From positions 124,001 through 188,000 of the forward strand of contig NZ_SPUI01000001.1 in assembly GCF_004522095.1 (NCBI RefSeq): a DNA stretch of 64,000 bases, written 5' to 3'. The translations under genes and the position numbers were made by a program. Positions 37,305-47,806 of the stretch are shown here, piece after piece; within the stretch, counting starts at the first letter, position 1; each line of letters opens with the position of its first letter. The DNA comes from Nocardioides sp. 503. Its GTDB lineage: Bacteria > Actinomycetota > Actinomycetes > Propionibacteriales > Nocardioidaceae. Under the pieces are notes generated by a model, which searched no databases, had not been told where the DNA came from, and worked only from the letters and a program-made list of their open reading frames with translations.

Positions 37305-38585
37305 TCAGGAGGAGCTGCGCTGGGCGTCGGAGTCCAGGGTCAGCGTGGCGGTGTCGCTCTTGCCGTCCCGCTCGTAGGTCACCGTGACCTGGTCGCCGGG
37401 GCGGTAGGTGCGGATGGTCGCCACCAGGGAGTCGGCGCCGGTGATGATCGTGTCGTCGACCTTGGTGATCACGTCGCCCTCCTCGAGACCGGCGGAGCCG
37501 GCCGCGGAGCCGTCGCTGACGTTCCCGATCTGGGCGCCCTCGGTGACCTCGGCGCCGGTCGCGTCGGCGACGTCCTGGACGCTCACGCCGAGCTTGGCGT
37601 GGGTCGGGGTCTCGCCGTCGGTCATCTGCTCGACGATCGGCAGGACCGAGTCGATCGGGATCGCGAAGCCGAGGCCGATGGAGCCGGCCTCGCCGCTGCC
37701 GTTGGAGGCCGAGCGGATCGAGGAGTTGATGCCGATGACGTTGCCGTCCATGTCGGCCAGCGCGCCTCCGCTGTTGCCGGGGTTGATCGCGGCGTCGGTC
37801 TGGATGGCGGGGTACGTCGTGCTGTTGCCGTCACCGTCGGAGCCGACGTCCACGGGCCGGTTGAGCGCGCTGACGATGCCGCTGGTCACGGTCGACTCCA
37901 GGCCGTAGGGCGAGCCGATCGCCACGACCTCCTCGCCCACGTCCAGGTTGTCGGACTCCCCGATCGTGGCCGGCGTCAGCCCGCTCACGTCCTGGGCCTG
38001 GATGACCGCGGTGTCGGTGAGGGGGTCGGTGCCCAGCACCTCGGCGGGGGCCTTGGTGCCGTCGTTGAACGACACCGTGATCTGGCCGTCGTCGCCGGCG
38101 AGCTCGACGACGTGGTTGTTGGTGAGGATCTGCCCGTCGGAGCTCAGGATGATGCCCGAGCCGGACCCGGCGCCCTGCCCGCCCGACACGTCGAGCTTGA
38201 CGACCGAGGGCAGGACCGAGGAGGCGACCTCCTCGACGCTGCCGGCGGGCGCGTCGCTGTCGGGGGTGTTGGCGACCTGGGACGTCGTGCGGTCCGGCGT
38301 GGCGCTCGAGGAGGCGCCACCGCCGTCGTCGTCGTAGGTGTTCCAGGCGGCGGCGCCACCGACGCCGGCGGCCCCGCCCACGAGGAGCGAGGCGCCGACG
38401 ACGGCGGCGGCGAATCCGGCCCGACCACGGCGAGGGATCGCCGGTCGGGAGGTCGGGGCCGGGGAGGGAGCCGCTGCCGGCGGTGCGGCGAAGGACAGCG
38501 GCTGCGTGGTCTCGAAGGACTCGGTGGAGTCCGTGGGCTCGCCGGGGCGGTGGCTCGGCGGCGGGAAGGTCGGCTGGTCGTTCAT
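37305..38585 (-). CDS. HtrA/DegP-like membrane-anchored serine protease with PDZ domain
   Basis: A 426-residue protease. A proline-rich cytoplasmic part and one transmembrane segment (AGFAAAVVGASLLVGGAAGV) are followed by a trypsin-like domain with catalytic His in TNNHVV, Asp in DTAVIQ and Ser in NPGNSGGAL, then a C-terminal PDZ domain (LGVSVQDV...AGLEEGDVITKVD). It probably degrades or senses misfolded exported proteins. ATG 38585 has GGAGG two bases upstream; an in-frame ATG at 38594 lies ahead of that site, the same arrangement as at infA. Confidence 0.94.
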   Translation of the reverse strand: MNDQPTFPPPSHRPGEPTDSTESFETTQPLSFAAPPAAAPSPAPTSRPAIPRRGRAGFAAAVVGASLLVGGAAGVGGAAAWNTYDDDGGGASSSATPDRTTSQVANTPDSDAPAGSVEEVASSVLPSVVKLDVSGGQGAGSGSGIILSSDGQILTNNHVVELAGDDGQITVSFNDGTKAPAEVLGTDPLTDTAVIQAQDVSGLTPATIGESDNLDVGEEVVAIGSPYGLESTVTSGIVSALNRPVDVGSDGDGNSTTYPAIQTDAAINPGNSGGALADMDGNVIGINSSIRSASNGSGEAGSIGLGFAIPIDSVLPIVEQMTDGETPTHAKLGVSVQDVADATGAEVTEGAQIGNVSDGSAAGSAGLEEGDVITKVDDTIITGADSLVATIRTYRPGDQVTVTYERDGKSDTATLTLDSDAQRSSS

Positions 38586-38663
38586 GTCCTCCATGCTGCG
38601 CACGCCGCCTGTGACCATCCTGAGACGCTGCTGGGCGCCGCCGAAGAACTCCGGAGGCTCTCC

Positions 38664-38669
38664 TAGGGT
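38664..38669 (+). promoter_or_regulatory. -10 hexamer of leaderless YihY gene
   Basis: TAGGGT, six bases, then ATG 38676. No ribosome site at a normal distance. One of the clearest leaderless arrangements in the window. Confidence 0.6.
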
Positions 38670-38675
38670 TTGCGG

Positions 38676-39641
38676 ATGACGACGGCGCGCACGGTCCCCG
38701 TCACCACCGAGATGGACGGTGACGAGCTCGACGCCGAGGACGCCTGGCGCCTCGCCCGGCGCTTCGGGCTCCGCCGGGTCGCGGTCGACGGCTTCGTCCG
38801 GTTCCGCTACGGCGACGGGTTCACCAACAGCCGGGCGCTCGCCCTGCAGACGTGCCTGGCGGTGGTGCCGTTCATGCTCGCGGTCACCGGCCTGGCCGCC
38901 GACCTCGACGAGGACCGCTCGGCCCAGGTGGTCGCCCGGACGATCAACGCGGTGTCGCCCGGCTCGAGCGGCGACGACGCCCTCGTGGGGGCCATCGCCT
39001 CGGGGTCGGAGGGCGGCGGCGAGCTCGCGCTGGTCGTCGGCCTGCTCTTCGCGCTGGTGTCGATGACGACCGCGATGGCGCAGGTCGAGCGCGGGAGCAA
39101 CCGGATCTACGGGATCCGCCGCGACCGCCCGGCGCCGGCCAAGTACGGCCGGGCGGCGGCGCTGACCGCCGTGCTGGCGGTGCCGGTCGGGCTCGGCTTC
39201 CTGCTCCTCGTCGCGGGCGGAGCCTTCGGGGACGCGATGGTCGAGGAGTACGGCTGGTCCCGCGGCACCCACACGACGTGGCAGGTGGCGCGCTGGCCCG
39301 CAGGGCTGCTGCTCCTCGTCGTCACGATCGCGGTGCTGCTCGACCACGCCCCGCGCCGCCGGCAGCCGGCGCTGTCCTGGCTGGCGCTGGGCGCCGCCGT
39401 CGCCGTGGGCCTGAGCATGCTCGCGGCGGCCGGGCTCGCGCTCTACGTCAACCTCAGCGGCTCCTTCGGCAGCACCTACGGACCGCTCGCGGGCATCGTC
39501 GCGCTGCTGCTGTGGAGCCTGCTCTCGTCGATCTCGCTGTTCTACGGCGTCGCGGTGTGCGCCCAGCTCGAGGCGCTGCGCGCCCACGAGCAGGAGCCGG
39601 CCTACGACGACCCGGGGCGCCCCGAGGAGGAGCGGGTCTGA
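38676..39641 (+). CDS. YihY/BrkB family membrane protein
   Basis: A 321-residue inner-membrane protein with about six transmembrane helices and the family pattern FTNSRALALQTCLAVVPFML near residue 50 and SFGSTYGPLAGIVALLLW near 270. The family was once called ribonuclease BN in error; transport or envelope roles are suspected. ATG 38676 is probably leaderless. It diverges from htrA by 90 bases. Confidence 0.9.
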   Translation: MTTARTVPVTTEMDGDELDAEDAWRLARRFGLRRVAVDGFVRFRYGDGFTNSRALALQTCLAVVPFMLAVTGLAADLDEDRSAQVVARTINAVSPGSSGDDALVGAIASGSEGGGELALVVGLLFALVSMTTAMAQVERGSNRIYGIRRDRPAPAKYGRAAALTAVLAVPVGLGFLLLVAGGAFGDAMVEEYGWSRGTHTTWQVARWPAGLLLLVVTIAVLLDHAPRRRQPALSWLALGAAVAVGLSMLAAAGLALYVNLSGSFGSTYGPLAGIVALLLWSLLSSISLFYGVAVCAQLEALRAHEQEPAYDDPGRPEEERV

Positions 39642-39688
39642 GGCGCTGGTCCGAGGCGGCCAGGCCCCCGAGGTGCGAGGATCGGTCC

Positions 39689-40213
39689 ATGACCCCTCGC
39701 ACCCGCACCCTCGCCGCCGCCCTCATCGCCACGCTGCCGCTCGCGCTCGCCGCAGCCCCGGCCGACGCCGCCGTACGTCGCGGCGACGACCGCGCCAACA
39801 CGCTCGTGGGCACCCCGCGCGGCGACAGCATGTGGGGCTACGGCGGTGCCGACCGCCTGCGCGCCCGCGCCGGTGACGACTCCGTGTGGGGTGGCGCCGG
39901 CAAGGACCGACTCAACGGCGGCAAGGGCGAGGACTCCCTGTGGGGAGGCGGAGGCAACGACACCATCGACACCGGTCGCGACGGCCGTGAGGACTCCGCC
40001 TGGGGCGGCGCCGGCAACGACACCATCTACGTCTTCGGCGACGACTCCGCGTGGGGCGGTGGCGGCGACGACCGGATCTTCGCGACCTACGCCGACGACG
40101 ACCTCGAGGTCCGCTGCGGTGCGGGCAAGGACGTCGTGGTCTTCAACTCCGAGCCGCCCGCCGAGGCCACCGTCATCGGCTGCGAGACCGTCAAGGTCGT
40201 CTCAGCCGGCTGA
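39689..40213 (+). CDS. Secreted RTX-like calcium-binding repeat protein
   Basis: A 174-residue exported protein: signal peptide ending AADA, then five repeats of about 18-25 residues of form DSxWGGxGxDxI/L (DSMWGYGGADRL, DSVWGGAGKDRL, DSLWGGGGNDTI, DSAWGGAGNDTI, DSAWGGGGDDRI), related to RTX GGxGxD nonapeptides that bind calcium. A conserved Trp in each repeat is unusual. Two cysteines near the C-terminus may pair. Function unknown. Its 3' end may overlap the read-through end of the convergent monooxygenase gene. Confidence 0.82.
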   Translation: MTPRTRTLAAALIATLPLALAAAPADAAVRRGDDRANTLVGTPRGDSMWGYGGADRLRARAGDDSVWGGAGKDRLNGGKGEDSLWGGGGNDTIDTGRDGREDSAWGGAGNDTIYVFGDDSAWGGGGDDRIFATYADDDLEVRCGAGKDVVVFNSEPPAEATVIGCETVKVVSAG

Positions 40214-40336
40214 GTCCACGTGAGCGGGCAACGCCCACGCCGACCACGGCGAGGTCCGGTCGCCCAGGAGCGTCGCCACCATCTGGCCGGTCATGCCGGG
40301 CACCCGCATCACGGCCGGTGACAGCAGGTCGCGCGG

Positions 40337-41398
40337 TCAGGCCAGGGGTGCCAGGTCGCTCTGGAACACCGGCATCATCAGCCGGGTCAGCCACTGGTAC
40401 CACCGGACGTGCCGGGCCCGGTCGGCGGTGTAGGCCGGCAGGGCGTCGCGCAGGTCGGGGTGCGCGGCCAGGGCATGGTCGAGCGCCCACGCGTCCGCCA
40501 GGGCCAGCGAGGTGCCCGTGCCGAGCTGGGGGCTCATCGCGTGGGCGGCGTCGCCGACCAGGACCGCGCCGCGCGCGCCGTCCAGCCGGTACGGCGTGCG
40601 GGTGACGACGTCGCGGTAGCCGGCCGGCAGGAGCTCCTCCACGGCCTCGAGCAGCGGCGCGAACCTCCCCGCGAGCGGACGGGCCTCCTCGCGCCAGGCG
40701 GGGAGCCCGCGTGCGACCACGGCGTGCATGTCGCGGCGCCGCACCGACCAGAAGACCGAGCTGCGGTCCTGCCCGGTGGGCAGCACGCCGAGGTAGGAGC
40801 GGGTGCCGCGCAGGCTCTGGAACAGGCAGTCGGCGGCCAGGGAGCCGGGGTCGTCGACGATGGCCCACAGGGCGCCGTACTCGTACTCCCGGTCGCGCAC
40901 GGTGACGCCCATGCTGCGCCGGACCGACGAGCGGCTGCCGTCGCAGCCCACCACCAGGTCGTAGGACGAGTGGTCGCCCGAGGCGGTCTCGACCGTGACG
41001 CCGGCTGCGGTGGGCCGCACCCCGCTCACCGGCACCCCGAGGTGGACCGGCACCCCGCGTCCCAGCACCGCCTCGTGGAGGAGCCCGAACAGCGCGCCGC
41101 GGTGGACGCCCAGCGCCGGCTGCGCCCCCGGCACGGCGTCGTAGCCGAAGTCCAGCAGCTCCCGCCCGGTCGACGTCTCGATCCGGACGCGCGACACCGG
41201 CCGGGACACCGCGGCCAGTGGCTCCAGCAGGTCGAGCCGGTCGAGGACGGCCTGGCCCATCGCCTGAAGCCAGATGCCGGCGCCCGTCGGGCGCGGGTCC
41301 TCGGCCTGCTCGAGGACCGTCACGTCGACGCCGCGGTCGGCCAGCAGGCAGGCGAGCGTCGCGCCGCCCATCCCGAGTCCCACGATCCCGACACGCAT
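40337..41398 (-). CDS. FAD-dependent monooxygenase, apparently truncated by in-frame TGA
   Basis: A 353-residue aromatic-ring-hydroxylase-like flavoprotein: GLGMGGATLACLLADRG binds FAD, CDGSRSSVRR is the DG motif and VLVGDAAHAMSPQLGTG the GD motif. The TGA at 40337 ends the frame at LAPLA, but the same frame then reads PRDLLSPAVMRVPGMTGQMV on to a second stop at 40202. Homologues, as I recall them, continue with Trp then an R-D-L-L helix at this place, so TGG to TGA is the likely event. The lost ~44 residues are C-terminal and the enzyme may still fold. Start ATG 41398 (ATG 41410 also possible). Confidence 0.85.
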   Translation of the reverse strand: MRVGIVGLGMGGATLACLLADRGVDVTVLEQAEDPRPTGAGIWLQAMGQAVLDRLDLLEPLAAVSRPVSRVRIETSTGRELLDFGYDAVPGAQPALGVHRGALFGLLHEAVLGRGVPVHLGVPVSGVRPTAAGVTVETASGDHSSYDLVVGCDGSRSSVRRSMGVTVRDREYEYGALWAIVDDPGSLAADCLFQSLRGTRSYLGVLPTGQDRSSVFWSVRRRDMHAVVARGLPAWREEARPLAGRFAPLLEAVEELLPAGYRDVVTRTPYRLDGARGAVLVGDAAHAMSPQLGTGTSLALADAWALDHALAAHPDLRDALPAYTADRARHVRWYQWLTRLMMPVFQSDLAPLA

Positions 41399-41444
41399 GG
41401 GCCGCACCATTTCACATGCGGCCGCGACGCGAGACACTCCGGTC

Positions 41445-41852
41445 ATGAGCGACTTCAACGACCAGGTCATCGCGGAGTTCCGGGCCAACCACGGCAAGGT
41501 CGGCGGTCCCTTCGAGGGCGCGCCGCTGCTGCTCCTGCACAGCACCGGCGCGAAGTCCGGCCAGGAGCGGGTGAGCCCGATGATGTACCTGCCGGAGGGG
41601 GAGCGCTACGTCGTGTTCGCGTCCAAGGCCGGCGCCGACGACAACCCGGACTGGTACCACAACCTCAAGGCGCACCCGGACGCCCGCATCGAGGTCGGCG
41701 ACGACGAGGTCGCGGTCCGCGCGGTCGAGGTGACCGGGGTCGAGCGCGACCGCCTCTACGCCCAGCAGGCCGAGCTCTACCCCGGCTTCAAGGAGTACGA
41801 GGCCAAGACCTCGCGCGTCATCCCGGTCGTCGCGCTGGTGCCGGCTCGCTGA
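41445..41852 (+). CDS. Deazaflavin (F420)-dependent nitroreductase family protein
   Basis: A 135-residue protein of the Ddn/FDOR-A type split-barrel family, which uses F420H2. It shows the pattern LLLLHSTGAKSGQERVSPMM, YVVFASKAGADDNPDWYHNL and ANP-like PDARIEVG. Typical substrates are quinones or other electrophiles; exact one unknown. GACACT lies six bases before ATG 41445, so a leaderless message is possible. Its 3' end overlaps the convergent membrane-protein gene by 35 bases. Confidence 0.9.
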   Translation: MSDFNDQVIAEFRANHGKVGGPFEGAPLLLLHSTGAKSGQERVSPMMYLPEGERYVVFASKAGADDNPDWYHNLKAHPDARIEVGDDEVAVRAVEVTGVERDRLYAQQAELYPGFKEYEAKTSRVIPVVALVPAR

Positions 41853-42657
41853 GGTCGCGCGCCTGCTCGCCGACGGGGCGCTCGCTGACGTAGAGCCGGA
41901 ACAGGCACCAGGCGCTCAGCGCGCACAGCAGGTGCCACACGCCGTGGCCCTGGTAGAGCGAGGTCGGGAAGCACAGGGCGGAGCCGGTCTTGGCGGTGGT
42001 CCAGATCGCCAGCGCGACCAGGATGCTGCCGGCGGCCGCCCACGCCCAGCGGGTGTCGAGGACGAGCCGGCCCCCGCGGGCCACGCGCGACTCCAGCCAG
42101 AGGGCGCTCGCGAGGCCGGCCCCGAAGGCGACGTTGCCGGCGTGCCCCAGCCACGGCACCTCGCCGAGCAGCGCGACGAGCTCGCAGACGACCAGCACGG
42201 CGAGGTAGAGCGCCGCGAGGAACGCCGGGCCCCTCTCCCAGCGCCGCATGGCGGCGTACGCGACGGCGAAGGCGGCGATGAGGTACATGCTCGCCATGTC
42301 GAGGTGACCGCCGAGCTCGGTCTCCGTGGCGTGCATCGCCATGCTGGCCGGGCCGAGCAGCACCACCACGCAGGCGTACGCCGTCGCGAGCCCCGGCCGC
42401 TGGGCCAGCGTGCCGGTGCCGAGCCCACCGGGGCGTCCCGCCTGCCGGGCGACCAGCAGCCCGACCGCGACGAAGCCCAGGTTGCTGAGAGTGTTGACGG
42501 GCTGACGGACGGTGCCGGCGGCGGCCTCGCAGAAGTTGGCGCCGCGGTCGACGTCGGCGCCCAGCCACCCGCCGGCGACCGCCAGCGCGAGCAGGCCCAG
42601 GGACAGGAACGCGACAGCCCCCGCCCAGACGAGGGGCGGGGGCTGTCGGACGGTCAG
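41818..42657 (-). CDS. Ceramidase-like membrane protein without a conventional start codon
   Basis: About 280 residues with seven or so transmembrane helices. ANFCEAAAGTVRQPVNTLSNLGF and the histidines in SMAMHATE and GHGVWHLL fit the ceramidase/CREST-type membrane hydrolases. The frame is open from within gltA, but no ATG, GTG or TTG occurs between the gltA stop (42662) and the conserved N-terminal motif; CTG at 42657 or an inner CTG is the only near-cognate choice. The beginning also coincides with the gltA terminator hairpin. Either CTG initiation, coupling from gltA, or sequence error must explain it. Confidence 0.65.
   Translation of the reverse strand: MTVRQPPPLVWAGAVAFLSLGLLALAVAGGWLGADVDRGANFCEAAAGTVRQPVNTLSNLGFVAVGLLVARQAGRPGGLGTGTLAQRPGLATAYACVVVLLGPASMAMHATETELGGHLDMASMYLIAAFAVAYAAMRRWERGPAFLAALYLAVLVVCELVALLGEVPWLGHAGNVAFGAGLASALWLESRVARGGRLVLDTRWAWAAAGSILVALAIWTTAKTGSALCFPTSLYQGHGVWHLLCALSAWCLFRLYVSERPVGEQARDLSEPAPARRPG
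42613..42647 (-). terminator. Strong gltA terminator hairpin
   Basis: Perfect 14-bp stem GACAGCCCCCGCCC / GGGCGGGGGCTGTC with a 7-base loop, 15 bases after the gltA stop. It overlaps the start region of the ceramidase-like frame. Confidence 0.8.
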
Positions 42658-42661
42658 CGGA

Positions 42662-43951
<1,290 letters not shown>

Positions 43952-43958
43952 GCCGTCC

Positions 43959-43964
43959 AACCTA
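43959..43964 (-). promoter_or_regulatory. -10 hexamer of leaderless gltA
   Basis: TAGGTT on the minus strand, seven bases before GTG 43951. Confidence 0.6.
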
Positions 43965-44070
43965 AACCGCGGGTGGTCGGGGCGCGAACCCCGTGTCCAT
44001 GTTCGCGTCTCCGGGGGTCGCGGCCGGGTGTCTCGCGGACCTGCCTCGCGCGAGGTCCGCGCGCCTCGTT

Positions 44071-44100
44071 TTGACCCTCGTGGCGCCAGCGCCGTAGTCT
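44071..44100 (+). promoter_or_regulatory. rplM-rpsI promoter
   Basis: TTGACC (44071-44076), 18-base spacer, TAGTCT (44095-44100): the best sigma-70-type promoter in the window, predicting a start near 44107. Confidence 0.75.
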
Positions 44101-44255
44101 TGCCGGTCGCGACTCCTGCCGCGTCCGGACCTGCTCACGCAAGGCTCGGATGCAGTCCCGGACACCAAGCCGGGCCGTGTTCGTCAGAAGGCGCAGCTCC
44201 ACCGCCCGGAAGTCTCATCCGACGGGCTCCCACGAACGAAGAGAGAAGAACCGTC

Positions 44256-44699
44256 TTGCGCACGTACAGCCCCAAGCCCGGCGACATCCAGCGCGACTGG
44301 CACGTCATCGACGCGGAGGACATCATCCTCGGCCGTCTCGCCGTCGAGGTCGCCACGCTCCTCCGCGGCAAGCACAAGCCGATCTTCGCCCCGCACATGG
44401 ACACCGGTGACTTCGTCATCGTCGTCAACGCGGAGAAGGTCGCCCTGACCGGCAGCAAGCGCACCACCAAGCTGGCCTACCGCCACTCCGGCTACCCGGG
44501 CGGTCTCACCTCGACCCCCATCGGCGAGGTCCTCGACAAGGACGCCCGCAAGGCGGTCGAGAAGGCCGTGTGGGGCATGCTCCCCAAGAACAAGCTCGGC
44601 CGCGCCCTGATGAAGAAGCTCAAGGTCTACTCGGGCCCGAACCACCCGCACTCGGCCCAGCAGGCCACTCCCTTCGAGATCACGCAGATCTCCCAGTAA
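44256..44699 (+). CDS. rplM: 50S ribosomal protein L13
   Basis: A 147-residue L13 with the actinobacterial N-terminus [21 protein letters not shown] and [20 protein letters not shown]. An early assembly protein of 23S rRNA. The conserved N-terminus dictates a TTG start at 44256, behind GAGAGAAGAACCG. rpsI follows 33 bases later. Confidence 0.97.
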   Translation: MRTYSPKPGDIQRDWHVIDAEDIILGRLAVEVATLLRGKHKPIFAPHMDTGDFVIVVNAEKVALTGSKRTTKLAYRHSGYPGGLTSTPIGEVLDKDARKAVEKAVWGMLPKNKLGRALMKKLKVYSGPNHPHSAQQATPFEITQISQ

Positions 44700-44732
44700 T
44701 CATCGACGTCGAAAGCAAGGTTGAGGAACACA

Positions 44733-45233
44733 GTGGCTGACACCAGCACCGAGGTCGAGGAGACCTACGAGACCGACGAGCAGGGCGTTGCCTACAGCTC
44801 CGAGAGCTCCGCGTCCGCGGACACCCCCGCCCGCCCGGCGACGATCGCCCCCGCGGCCGCCACCGGCCGCCGCAAGGAGGCCGTCGCCCGCGTGCGGATC
44901 GTCCCCGGCACCGGCGTGTGGACCGTCAACGGTCGCACGCTCGACTCCTACTTCCCGAACAAGCTGCACCAGCAGGTCGTCAACGAGCCGTTCGCCGAGC
45001 TGCAGCTCGAGGGCCGCTTCGACGTCATCGCGCGCATCCACGGCGGCGGCATCACGGGCCAGGCCGGCGCGCTGCGCCTCGGCGTGGCCCGCTGCCTGAA
45101 CTGGATCGACACCGACGCCAACCGCCCGGCGCTCAAGAAGGCCGGACTGCTGACTCGTGACGCCCGCGTCATCGAGCGCAAGAAGGCCGGTCTCAAGAAG
45201 GCCCGCAAGGCGCCTCAGTTCAGCAAGCGCTGA
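44733..45233 (+). CDS. rpsI: 30S ribosomal protein S9
   Basis: A 166-residue S9. Residues ~40-166 are the conserved domain ([47 protein letters not shown] with the C-terminal Lys-Arg that touches P-site tRNA). The first ~38 residues are an acidic Ser/Thr-rich extension. GTG 44733 follows TTGAGGAACACA. Operon with rplM and probably glmM. Confidence 0.97.
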   Translation: MADTSTEVEETYETDEQGVAYSSESSASADTPARPATIAPAAATGRRKEAVARVRIVPGTGVWTVNGRTLDSYFPNKLHQQVVNEPFAELQLEGRFDVIARIHGGGITGQAGALRLGVARCLNWIDTDANRPALKKAGLLTRDARVIERKKAGLKKARKAPQFSKR

Positions 45234-45250
45234 TCGCGGCGTAGCACTGC

Positions 45251-46597
45251 ATGCCGCGCATCTTCGGCACGGACGGGGTCCGGGGCCTGGCCAACGGTCA
45301 TCTGACCGCTGAGCTGGCCCTGGACCTTTCCGTTGCCGCCGCCCGGGTCCTCGTCGACCGCGGGGAGTACGCCGGACCCCGGCCGATCGCCGTCGTCGGG
45401 CGCGACACCCGGATCTCGGGGCAGTTCCTCGAGCACGCCGTCGTGGCGGGGCTGGCCTCGGCCGGCGTCGACGTGGTGCGCCTGCGGGTGCTGCCCACCC
45501 CGGGCGTCGCCTACATGACGCACGCCCTGGGCGCCGACCTCGGCGTGGTCATCAGCGCCTCGCACAACCCGATGCCCGACAACGGCATCAAGTTCCTCTC
45601 CCGCGGCGGGCTCAAGCTCGACGACGCCGTCGAGCGCGACATCGAGGCGCACCTCGAGATGGCCTGGGAGCGCCCGCTCGGCGGCGAGGTCGGCCGCGTC
45701 TCGCCGTACGCCACCCCGGTCGAGGAGTACGTCGACCACCTGCTCTCCACGATCCACCGGCCGCTGACCGGCCTCAAGGTCGTCCTCGACTGCGCCCACG
45801 GCGCCGCTCACGAGGCCGGGCCGCGCGCGCTGCGCCAGGCCGGCGCCGAGGTCATCGCCATCGGCGTCGAGCCCGACGGGCTCAACATCAACGACGGCTG
45901 CGGCTCCACGCACCTCGGCCCGCTGCGTGAGGCCGTCCTGGAGCACGGCGCCGACGTCGGCTTCGCGCTCGACGGCGACGCCGACCGGTGCCTCGCCGTC
46001 GACCACGAGGGCAACACGGTCGACGGGGACCAGATCCTCGCGGTCCTCGCGATCGCCATGGCGGAGTCCGGCCAGCTGGTCAAGGACACCGTCGTGGCCA
46101 CCGTCATGAGCAACCTCGGCTTCGTGCAGGCCATGAAGGCCGCCGGGCTGGGCGTGCGCCAGACCAAGGTCGGCGACCGCTACGTCCTCGAGGCCATGCG
46201 GGTCTCCGGCTACACGCTGGGCGGCGAGCAGTCCGGCCACGTGATCATGAGCGAGCACGCCACCACCGGCGACGGCATCCTCACCGCCCTGCACGTGCTC
46301 GACCGGATGGTCGCCACCGGCCAGAGCCTCGCCTCCCTCGCCGGGGTCGTCACCCGGCTCCCGCAGGTGCTCGTCAACGTGCCCGGCGTCGACAAGACCC
46401 GCGCCGACGACGACCCGGTGCTGGCCGCGGCGGTCGCGGAGGAGGAGTACGCCCTCGGCGACACCGGCCGCGTGCTGCTCCGCCCCTCAGGCACCGAGTC
46501 GCTGGTGCGCGTGATGGTCGAGGCCCCCACCCAGGAGCTCGCCCAGGACGTCGCCGACCGGCTCGCCGGCGTCGTGCACGCGCAGCTCGCGCTCTGA
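45251..46597 (+). CDS. glmM: Phosphoglucosamine mutase
   Basis: A 448-residue mutase converting glucosamine-6-phosphate to glucosamine-1-phosphate for peptidoglycan precursors. [10 protein letters not shown], the phosphoserine loop ISASHNPM, the metal loop DGDADR and the phosphate-binding RPSGTE are all present. 17 bases after rpsI. glmS, the preceding pathway step, is at 47820. Confidence 0.97.
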   Translation: MPRIFGTDGVRGLANGHLTAELALDLSVAAARVLVDRGEYAGPRPIAVVGRDTRISGQFLEHAVVAGLASAGVDVVRLRVLPTPGVAYMTHALGADLGVVISASHNPMPDNGIKFLSRGGLKLDDAVERDIEAHLEMAWERPLGGEVGRVSPYATPVEEYVDHLLSTIHRPLTGLKVVLDCAHGAAHEAGPRALRQAGAEVIAIGVEPDGLNINDGCGSTHLGPLREAVLEHGADVGFALDGDADRCLAVDHEGNTVDGDQILAVLAIAMAESGQLVKDTVVATVMSNLGFVQAMKAAGLGVRQTKVGDRYVLEAMRVSGYTLGGEQSGHVIMSEHATTGDGILTALHVLDRMVATGQSLASLAGVVTRLPQVLVNVPGVDKTRADDDPVLAAAVAEEEYALGDTGRVLLRPSGTESLVRVMVEAPTQELAQDVADRLAGVVHAQLAL

Positions 46598-46618
46598 CGC
46601 GTCGCTCGGGGGAGGAGA

Positions 46619-46638
46619 TTCACCGGGTACCCGGTGAA
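46619..46638. repeat. 20-bp perfect palindrome
   Basis: TTCACCGGGTACCCGGTGAA is its own reverse complement. It abuts the larger inverted repeat at 46636 in the glmM-coaA gap. Could be a protein-binding site or part of a palindromic element. Confidence 0.8.
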
Positions 46639-46683
46639 ACTCACGCTTCCGGTACGAAGCTTCGGCCGGGAAGCGTGAGTTTC
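46636..46683. repeat. 15-bp inverted repeat with nested palindrome
   Basis: GAAACTCACGCTTCC and its exact complement (46636-46650, 46669-46683) surround an 18-base loop that itself contains CGAAGCTTCG, so a cruciform or strong RNA hairpin can form. Confidence 0.8.
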
Positions 46684-46695
46684 CGGCGGGCAGTG

Positions 46696-46725
46696 GGGCG
46701 TCAGGGGCGGGTGTGACTGACGCCC
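46696..46725. terminator. Hairpin before coaA stop
   Basis: GGGCGTCAG / CTGACGCCC, 9-bp stem with a 12-base loop, in the convergent glmM-coaA gap; probable bidirectional terminator. Confidence 0.6.
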
Positions 46726-46770
46726 GCCCAGACACGGGGGATGGAGCGGCTCGGCCTCGGCCGAGGGCGC

Positions 46771-47754
46771 TCAGAGCTTGCGCAGGCGCACGTAGCGGAC
46801 CGAGTGGTCCCGGTCCTTGCGCAGCACCAGGGTGGCGCGCGAGCGGGTGGGCAGGATGTTCTCGACCAGGTTGGGCCCGTTGATGCCGTCCCAGATGCGC
46901 TCGGCCTCGGCGACCGCCTCCTCCTGCGTCAGTGCGCCGTACTTGGCGAAGTAGGAGCCCGGGTCGCGGAACGCCGTCTCGCGCAGCCGCAGGAAGCGCG
47001 AGACGTACCAGTCGCGGATCTTGTCGCGCCCGGCGTCGACGTAGACGGAGAAGTCGAAGAAGTCGCTCAGGGTCAGCCCGGCGGTGCCGTCCTCGCGCAC
47101 GCGCGCCGGCTGCAGGACGTTGAGGCCCTCGATGATCACGATGTCGGGCCGCTTGACCACGACCTTCTCGTCGGGGACGACGTCGTAGACGAGGTGGGAG
47201 TACGTCGGCGCCTCGACCTCGTCGTTGCCGGACTTGATGTCGACCACGAAGCGCAGCAGCGCGCGCCGGTCGTAGGACTCGGGGAAGCCCTTGCGGTGCA
47301 TCAGGCCGCGGCGCTCGAGCTCGCGGTTGGGGTAGAGGAAGCCGTCGGTGGTGATCAGGGCGACGTTGGGGTGCTCGGGCCAGTGGGCCAGCATCTGCTG
47401 CAGCACGCGGGCGGTGGTCGACTTCCCGACAGCCACCGAGCCGGCCAGGCCGATGACAAACGGCGTGCGCGGGGGGTTGCGCTGGTGCAGGAACGCCTCC
47501 TGCTCGCGGTGCAGCTTGCCCGCGGCCTCGACGTACAGGCTCAGGAGGCGGCTGAGCGGCAGGTAGACCTCCTCGACCTCGTCGAGGTCCAGCTGGTCAC
47601 CGAGCCCGCGCAGGTTGCGGATCTCCTCCACGCTGAGCGGGTTCTCGGTCTCGGCGGCCAGGGCCGCCCACGCCGCACGGTCCAGCTCGACGTAGGGCGA
47701 GCTCTCCCGGTGGTCGTCGTGGCCACCGTTGCGATGGCCCCCGCCTGTCGACAT
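46771..47754 (-). CDS. coaA: Type I pantothenate kinase
   Basis: A 327-residue PanK of the bacterial type I (P-loop) class; phosphorylates pantothenate, the controlling step of CoA synthesis. Walker [42 protein letters not shown] and the C-terminal RLRKL are typical. ATG 47754 has AAGAAT six bases upstream and no ribosome site. It diverges from glmS. Confidence 0.96.
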   Translation of the reverse strand: MSTGGGHRNGGHDDHRESSPYVELDRAAWAALAAETENPLSVEEIRNLRGLGDQLDLDEVEEVYLPLSRLLSLYVEAAGKLHREQEAFLHQRNPPRTPFVIGLAGSVAVGKSTTARVLQQMLAHWPEHPNVALITTDGFLYPNRELERRGLMHRKGFPESYDRRALLRFVVDIKSGNDEVEAPTYSHLVYDVVPDEKVVVKRPDIVIIEGLNVLQPARVREDGTAGLTLSDFFDFSVYVDAGRDKIRDWYVSRFLRLRETAFRDPGSYFAKYGALTQEEAVAEAERIWDGINGPNLVENILPTRSRATLVLRKDRDHSVRYVRLRKL

Positions 47755-47806
47755 GCCGGGATTCTTGCAGCAGCGGGTGCGGGCCGGGGGAGCGGCGTCT
47801 CACCCT

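Larger units (their letters stand above)
43952..44255. other. gltA-rplM divergent intergenic region
   Basis: 304 bases without a gene. It holds the gltA -10 box (43959-43964), the rplM promoter (44071-44100) and a presumptive rplM leader of about 150 bases ending in GAGAGAAGAACC. No other structure was recognised. Confidence 0.75.
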
